A DNA stretch of 64,000 nt. Source: a virus. Both the position numbers and the translations under genes were made by a program. The DNA is taken from positions 124,001-188,000 of the IMG/VR virus record IMGVR_UViG_3300027899_000001; one strand, 5' to 3'. Under the pieces are notes generated by a model. It ran no database searches. It was given only the letters and a program-made list of their open reading frames with translations, and was not told the origin of the DNA. Of this stretch, positions 58,619-64,000 are shown one piece after another (the first letter of the stretch is position 1; each line of letters begins with the position of its first letter).

Positions 58619-60393
58619 TTGGTTTTTAATGCTGCATTTTCGCTTGTTAGCTGTGTAACTGTAGCTTCTAATTCAGCTATTTTAGTTTGTAAATCTGTAA
58701 CTGTATATAGACTATTATAATTTGCTATTATTTGATCTTGATTAGAGATATCATAATAAACTCCTTCATAAAATGTGTATGAAGTTCCATTAGGATTTTT
58801 AATTATAATAGAATACTTGTTATTCGTTTGTTGTTTCAATTTAAATAATTCATCTTCAGTTAATTTAAATTCAATTTCTCCTATTGTTGTATTCATATTT
58901 GAAGAATATGTTGGAGGTCTTTCAAGTTTACTTCCATCGTCAAATTTAAATAATAATGCATAGTTATACGCACCAGATAAATCAACATTTATTTTGTTAT
59001 TATTTGAGTCAAGTTTTTCAAATTTAAATTTATAATCTGAATCATATGATTTTAAGAATAATGGTCCTGTTCCTGCAGGAAATACTTCATTGAAAGCATT
59101 TAGTAATACTGTTGTAGTATCATAAAATACTTTAACATATTTAGTTTTTTCAAGGCCCGATCCCATATTTATATTCGGTTTTTCTGCTTCTATTCTATTA
59201 AATATTTTATAGGGTATTAAATTATCTACATTTAATCTAGTAAATCTTAATCCATATTTTTTAGGATTTGGCGAAGAAAATGATGCTTTTCTAATAATTT
59301 GAGTTCCATCCATTCTATTTGTTAATCTACATGTATATTGAATTGTATAAGATGCATCAATATCAGCATTTCTAAGAATAGGACGAAAATAATTTGCAAT
59401 TGAAAAATCTGCATCTTGAGTAAAAGAATATTTTTGTGTTAATAATGATGTTCCTCCAGCGCCTGCTAATTGTTCATATACAGAAATTTCATGAATAATT
59501 ATCCATTTACTTGTTCCCATTCCATATATGTCTACAAATGAATTATAATTATCATTTGGATTATTTGAAGTGTATAATTTTATTCTTCCACTTTCAATAT
59601 CACCCATATAATTTCCTATTATTAAATTATTCCATGTAGCATAATACTCTATATAATCTCCAGCAGTTGATTCAGCAATAAAACAATTAAAATTATCTGC
59701 AACACTTGATACTGGAAGTTGAACATTTATTATTTCATCTACAGTAAATTGATTACTAACGATATCAAATATTGTACTATATGTAGCATATACATCACTT
59801 AAAGATGTAATTTGAAGTGCTTGTCCTAAATCTGTAGCTACATCTCCGCCTAATGCTTGAACGCAAGGAACTTTAAATTCTATATATTTATCATAAAATC
59901 TGTTTCCGAGGAACAATGTATTAGTTGCAAATTTTATAACATTAGTTCCAAATGTTTGCGATTGTTTTGCATATGTAAAGTTTGCTAAATCAACTAAAGC
60001 ACCAGCTGTATCAAGTGCTCTCAATTGAAGAAGAAATCCACCTATATCATCAAAATTATATCCCGATACAATATGAATTTTAACAGTATCATAAGTATAT
60101 GTTGTAGTAGTTGTAGGAGTAACAGAAGTAAAATAAGGAGGATATGTAGTTAAATACACAGAAGCATCAAAAAACCAAGTAGTTCGCTGAGAATTAGTAG
60201 GTACTGAATTTAAGGGTAAAATATTATTTGTTCCACCTAAAGCAGCATCTCCTTCATAAAAATATTTAGTTCCAAGTGTTGTTACAACAACACTGGCCGA
60301 TGTTAATGATGTTTCAACAGCATCTTTATTGAATTCGTATTCAAGAAGAAGAAAATCATTTAATTGGATATATTTACTTATATTTGATGCCAT
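58615..60393 (-). CDS. virion structural protein with C-terminal coiled coil
   Basis: A 592-residue protein of beta-type sequence rich in Thr, Asn and Tyr (NNILPLNSVPTNSQRTTWFFDASVY...). It ends in a coiled coil (DLQTKIAELEATVTQLTSENAAL). It resembles a tail or appendage protein with trimerising C-terminus. No enzymatic motif is visible. It is in a leftward operon with 60415-63979, separated by short gaps. Confidence 0.55.
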   Translation of the reverse strand: MASNISKYIQLNDFLLLEYEFNKDAVETSLTSASVVVTTLGTKYFYEGDAALGGTNNILPLNSVPTNSQRTTWFFDASVYLTTYPPYFTSVTPTTTTTYTYDTVKIHIVSGYNFDDIGGFLLQLRALDTAGALVDLANFTYAKQSQTFGTNVIKFATNTLFLGNRFYDKYIEFKVPCVQALGGDVATDLGQALQITSLSDVYATYSTIFDIVSNQFTVDEIINVQLPVSSVADNFNCFIAESTAGDYIEYYATWNNLIIGNYMGDIESGRIKLYTSNNPNDNYNSFVDIYGMGTSKWIIIHEISVYEQLAGAGGTSLLTQKYSFTQDADFSIANYFRPILRNADIDASYTIQYTCRLTNRMDGTQIIRKASFSSPNPKKYGLRFTRLNVDNLIPYKIFNRIEAEKPNINMGSGLEKTKYVKVFYDTTTVLLNAFNEVFPAGTGPLFLKSYDSDYKFKFEKLDSNNNKINVDLSGAYNYALLFKFDDGSKLERPPTYSSNMNTTIGEIEFKLTEDELFKLKQQTNNKYSIIIKNPNGTSYTFYEGVYYDISNQDQIIANYNSLYTVTDLQTKIAELEATVTQLTSENAALKTK

Positions 60394-60414
60394 TTTATAT
60401 TTTTATTTTATTTA

Positions 60415-61245
60415 TTACCAACTATATATGCTATATTGAAAACTAGGTCCTACAACCCAGCCAAATTTGCCACTTGTTATATCCCAGCCACTTGTTGTTC
60501 CAACTCCTATACTCCATCCATTAAACCAATGTTTCTTTTTAGTAAGTGTTTTTACCCAAGGATTAGAATTAGGGTCTATTAATACACCTTCCATTTGTTT
60601 TACACTAAATCCTGGATAATTACTTTGTATAAACACTCTTAACATTTTATCTTCAACTTTTTGTCCCCAAGTCAAATCTATTTGAGTTAATCTTTTTGTT
60701 AATTCTGTATCTATATGAGCTAATTCAAGAGTATCTTTTCTTAGTACACCTATGTAAGTTTTTCCTTCAAATATATCATAATTTGTTGAATCATATTTAT
60801 ATGTTAAAGACCAAGGAGCAACATAAGTGTTTTCATCAATTTTTAGTAGTTTTGCAATTTGTTTATCTTTTTCTACAAGATGTTTTCTTAAAGTTGCAGA
60901 ATCTTGTTGTAATAGAACTATTGAATGATTAAGAGAAAGAATTCTTCCATCTTGTTCTTGAATTTTATCCCACAGTTTTCTATTAAGAGTTTTAAGTTCT
61001 TTTTCAGTTGCAATATACCCTGCAATTGAAACAATTATTTCGCCGTTTCTTTTTCTTTCAGTTTTCAGAGAATCTGTCATTGCGTGCATGTTTTGATCTG
61101 TTTTGCTAATATCTTGCTTAAGATTCATAATTCGATTACACGTAATTGCACCAAATATTATCAATAAAATTATAACTGAAATAGCGAAGAACGGACTATT
61201 TAAGAATTTCCAAATTTTTGTTAATGTTTCTTTAAAGGTTGCCAT
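60415..61245 (-). CDS. membrane-anchored coiled-coil protein, spanin-like candidate
   Basis: A 276-residue protein. A single transmembrane segment (FAISVIILLIIFGAITCN, about 20-37) is followed by a coiled coil (residues about 40-135, LKQDISKTDQNMHAM...LVEKDKQIAKLLK). The C-terminal part ends WFNGWSIGVGTTSGWDIT...GWVVGPSFQYSIY. Proteins with this architecture occur in Bacteroidota phages and could span the periplasm, as a unimolecular spanin does. It lies amid structural genes and is about 11 kb from the amidase. Confidence 0.5.
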   Translation of the reverse strand: MATFKETLTKIWKFLNSPFFAISVIILLIIFGAITCNRIMNLKQDISKTDQNMHAMTDSLKTERKRNGEIIVSIAGYIATEKELKTLNRKLWDKIQEQDGRILSLNHSIVLLQQDSATLRKHLVEKDKQIAKLLKIDENTYVAPWSLTYKYDSTNYDIFEGKTYIGVLRKDTLELAHIDTELTKRLTQIDLTWGQKVEDKMLRVFIQSNYPGFSVKQMEGVLIDPNSNPWVKTLTKKKHWFNGWSIGVGTTSGWDITSGKFGWVVGPSFQYSIYSW

Positions 61246-61259
61246 ATTTTTATTATTTA

Positions 61260-63089
61260 TTAAGCTGTATATAAATTAACGAATCCTAAAAATGATCCTC
61301 CTGCAGTAACAGTAAATGAACTAGAATATACATCGTTACCAGAACCTGCTACACCACTCCATGATTGATTACGAGGTCTTAATATTTGTGTTGAATTTGC
61401 TGGATCTATATAAACACTCATTGTATCTGGATACCCTTGATTATTTCCTAAATTAAATCTATATGTTCCTGGCACTGCTGGAACTGTAGTAAATATATAT
61501 GTTCCATTTTGAAGAGGCGTTATAGACATAGCCGTACTATATGTAATCCACGTAATACCGCTTAATTGTTCTACAGTAACTCTTCCTTTATATCCATTGT
61601 AAGGTCCTGGTGTATCTGCCCAATATGCAGTTAATTCAATATTTCCAGTTGAAGGAGCAGTTCCGGGTTGTGAAACCCAGAACCCACGTGCTGTTCCTAT
61701 AGTAGGAGTAAATCTAATTAAAATATCTCTATCAGATGTTCCACTATATGCACTAACTAAAATAGATACATCATGTGGAGCTGACCAATCAGATCTTAAA
61801 CGAGCAGGTTGCGGGTTAGCTGGTGACCAAGTAAGCCAGCTAGTTCCATGACCATAATCAATTTTTGAAACACTATATGAATAATTAGATGATACTTCAA
61901 CATTAAATCCCCATGCAGAAGATGGGCAACGTACTGTAAACCATGAAGGATTTATCTCTCCGCTAACATCAATCATAAATGTTGATATTACAGCATCAGT
62001 AAGTGCTATTCTTTTTGATTGTCTTTGCCACCCTCTTTCATATACGTCAAGATACGCATGATAAAGTTTATCTGTATCTAATCCTGTTATCAATACAGAC
62101 CCACTTGATTCAATTTCTCTAAAAACTAAAGAAGATGGATTTTGTTGAATATCAAAAGCAAAAGATTTATTACTTATTGATGCATCTACATGAATATTTA
62201 AATCTGCTTTTATTACACCAGGATCATATCCATCTATTAATCTAGTTAAATCCCAATATATTGATACTTCAGCAGTTCCATTATTTGCATAATATAAGTA
62301 TGAAGAAGTGTCTGTACTACTATATCCATCATCATAAGTAAAAACTGGATCAACTAAATGATTCATTTTCATTTCATAATTAGTTAATACAGTACCTTCT
62401 AATGTATTAGCATTAAAGAGATTATTTACATCTTTTGTAACTCTTAATGAACTAACATCAAATGTTATATTAACATTTCGTGTTAACCCATTTATATCAG
62501 CATTTCCTATTCTAAAAATATTATCATTAATATCTCTTACTATTGCGATAGCTCTTATATCATCACCATCTGCTGAAGAAAATAAACTAAATGCATTATA
62601 TTGAAAATTTTGATCTATATTTGTAAATTCTATTCTTGTAAAATATTTAGGAATAATTCCATATATTTCAGATGGATAATTAGCATACGGTTGAGCTACA
62701 GTAGTCATTACATTATCTATAATATATCTAGGATTTGTATTGCTATATCTAGAAGCACCATTAATTGCAGTTTCTCCACTATCAGTGAAATATCCTGATA
62801 TGTTTATAGACATAGTAGTTTCAACATACGTGTCTCCAATTATTTCATAAATTCTTCCTTCTGAAGATATAAAAAGATCCCCATCTTGATATGTTCTTCC
62901 GTTTGGTAAAGGCACATCAGCACCAGACCATATCATATAATTGCCTAATATTTTTCCTTCAATGACAGTTCTACTAGTATCTGGATCAATATCTGAAAAA
63001 TACATAGATAATCCTGTACTACCTGCAGATCCATCTGCTCCTTGTGTTCCGTATCCTGGTAATCCAGGTGCATAATTAAATTTTGCCAT
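61260..63089 (-). CDS. virion/fibre protein with collagen-like start
   Basis: A 609-residue protein. It opens FNYAPGLPGYGTQGADGSAGSTG, a collagen-like Gly-x-x stretch. SGADVPLPNGRTYQDGDLFISSEGRIYEI follows, which is typical of phage fibre or appendage proteins. The remainder is a series of beta-type domains with repeating Ig-like sequence (FTVRCPSSAWGFNVEVSSNYSYSVSKIDYG..., YWADTPGPYNGYKGRVTVEQL...). It probably recognises or decorates. The AT-rich element at 63095 is 5 nt upstream. Confidence 0.6.
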   Translation of the reverse strand: MAKFNYAPGLPGYGTQGADGSAGSTGLSMYFSDIDPDTSRTVIEGKILGNYMIWSGADVPLPNGRTYQDGDLFISSEGRIYEIIGDTYVETTMSINISGYFTDSGETAINGASRYSNTNPRYIIDNVMTTVAQPYANYPSEIYGIIPKYFTRIEFTNIDQNFQYNAFSLFSSADGDDIRAIAIVRDINDNIFRIGNADINGLTRNVNITFDVSSLRVTKDVNNLFNANTLEGTVLTNYEMKMNHLVDPVFTYDDGYSSTDTSSYLYYANNGTAEVSIYWDLTRLIDGYDPGVIKADLNIHVDASISNKSFAFDIQQNPSSLVFREIESSGSVLITGLDTDKLYHAYLDVYERGWQRQSKRIALTDAVISTFMIDVSGEINPSWFTVRCPSSAWGFNVEVSSNYSYSVSKIDYGHGTSWLTWSPANPQPARLRSDWSAPHDVSILVSAYSGTSDRDILIRFTPTIGTARGFWVSQPGTAPSTGNIELTAYWADTPGPYNGYKGRVTVEQLSGITWITYSTAMSITPLQNGTYIFTTVPAVPGTYRFNLGNNQGYPDTMSVYIDPANSTQILRPRNQSWSGVAGSGNDVYSSSFTVTAGGSFLGFVNLYTA

Positions 63090-63094
63090 GTTGG

Positions 63095-63110
63095 TTTATT
63101 TTATATATTT
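63095..63110 (-). promoter_or_regulatory. AT-rich promoter-like element
   Basis: An exact copy of the 15-nt element on the minus strand, 5 nt before the ATG at 63089. Confidence 0.4.
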
Positions 63111-63979
63111 TATTTTTCAAAGAGTGTAAACTTAACATAATAAGAATAATTTAAATTCTTAGGAATTGTTATCAAATATTTCCAATCTTTATTTTCAAAA
63201 GATAATTTAGTTGTATAATTTATTTTTATATTTTCTGAAAATTGAGTATCATATGTATAATATAATAATGAAGTAGCATAACTTTTTGTATAAAGATTTA
63301 ATTTAATTTTACTAATGCTTATGTTATAATATGAAATGATAGTGTCATTAATATAAGAATTTATAATTGCGTCTGTTGCTGCTAATCCTGCCCAGTTATT
63401 TAAAAATAGTTTGTTATCTTTAAATAAATTAGATATAATTTTAGTTAAATTATAACTTAAAATATAATTATTAGTATCAGTTATAACTGAAGCTACTGTT
63501 ACATCAAAGGAATCTAAAACTAAATAATCTGGAAGTTTTATTAATTTTGATCCAAAAAATGATGGTAATTCTAAAGATGATTCATAACCATTAATTAATG
63601 TAGATTCTTGTAATGTATAATAATTTGCATCCCAAAGAGCATTAAATACATTAAATTCTTCTTTATAATCAATAGCATTGGCAGCGCTAACATCTGTTTC
63701 AGAAACTCTAGTAGTAACTTTATTGTACCATAATTGATCAATATTTTTATATGAACGTAAATTTGTATTACTTAATGTAAAATCAAGATTCAATATATCC
63801 ATTAAATCTTTGTCTTCGTTAGATTTAAAATCTAATATAGAATCAAATTTAGGTGTATACCAGCCATTATATGTTGTTAAATTATTAAATTGTCGCGGAG
63901 TATTTAATGCAAAATAAAATGGACACGTTTTAAATGTAAGATTATCATATATTACATTTTCTCTAATAATATACGCCAT
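63110..63979 (-). CDS. putative virion structural protein
   Basis: A 289-residue protein with a beta-rich, Asn/Tyr-rich sequence (FALNTPRQFNNLTTYNGWYTPKFDSILDFKSN...). It has no signal peptide or catalytic motif. It is grouped with the fibre-like genes at 58615 and 61260. It probably belongs to the tail or baseplate; no family was recognised. Confidence 0.5.
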   Translation of the reverse strand: MAYIIRENVIYDNLTFKTCPFYFALNTPRQFNNLTTYNGWYTPKFDSILDFKSNEDKDLMDILNLDFTLSNTNLRSYKNIDQLWYNKVTTRVSETDVSAANAIDYKEEFNVFNALWDANYYTLQESTLINGYESSLELPSFFGSKLIKLPDYLVLDSFDVTVASVITDTNNYILSYNLTKIISNLFKDNKLFLNNWAGLAATDAIINSYINDTIISYYNISISKIKLNLYTKSYATSLLYYTYDTQFSENIKINYTTKLSFENKDWKYLITIPKNLNYSYYVKFTLFEK

Positions 63980-64000
63980 AATGTAATCATTTTCATTATT

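Noticed and set aside
1-64000. Stop-codon recoding (TAG or TGA read as sense), as in some gut phages
   Set aside because: Known genes end cleanly at TAG, TGA or TAA with correct lengths, and tight ATGA overlaps use TGA as a stop.

Overview
The window looks like part of a large, AT-rich, T4-like (myovirus-type) phage genome whose host is probably a member of the Bacteroidota. The T4-like character rests on a gp32-like ssDNA-binding protein, a UvsW-like helicase next to a UvsY-like protein, a family B DNA polymerase fragment, a Toprim primase, a RuvC-like nuclease, class II ribonucleotide reductase, dUTPase and tail proteins. The host guess rests on poor Shine-Dalgarno signals, one TATATTTG promoter-like box before a secreted protein, and a secreted Tyr/Gly-rich protein of a kind common in Bacteroidota. 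Almost everything is on the minus strand. Plus-strand genes are isolated insertions: two signal-peptide proteins, three endonucleases and one head-signal polyprotein. No tRNA gene was recognised. The standard code fits, since TAG, TAA and TGA all end plausible genes.

Layout: 0-11 kb holds nucleases, an HD hydrolase, an NAD-dependent DNA ligase broken into two genes, and an IMP dehydrogenase/GMP reductase broken into two genes that carry the halves of a split intein. Endonuclease genes lie in both breaks. 11-14.5 kb is the first block of signature-motif proteins. 14.5-21 kb is nucleotide and DNA metabolism: NrdJ with an HNH intein, the N-terminal part of a B-family polymerase, a deoxyribosyltransferase-like protein and dUTPase. 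21-36 kb is a second block of signature-motif and acidic head-type proteins. 36-43 kb is replication and recombination, interrupted by HNH genes. 43-58.6 kb is a third signature-motif block with nucleotidyltransferases, a methyltransferase, an amidase and a RuvC-like nuclease. 58.6-64 kb is tail or virion structural.

The most striking feature is a short signature, (I/L/V)-x-E-K-F-x-E-E-S-D-P-(I/V)-x-D-(L/M)-G-I-G, present 33 times in 22 genes. It sits at the N-terminus and is repeated inside multi-module proteins in front of unrelated small domains (ankyrin-like, leucine-rich-like and several unknown folds). The variable residue between an invariant hydrophobic residue and an invariant Glu matches the (I/L)-x-E cleavage rule of the T4 prohead protease. 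I infer that these are capsid-targeted internal head proteins, some made as polyproteins, possibly delivered with the DNA. This is a hypothesis.

Other points of interest are a two-copy covarying RNA-like structure upstream of two endonuclease genes, nine exact copies of a 15-nt AT-rich element just before minus-strand start codons (four right after terminators), and many selfish elements that have fragmented essential genes.
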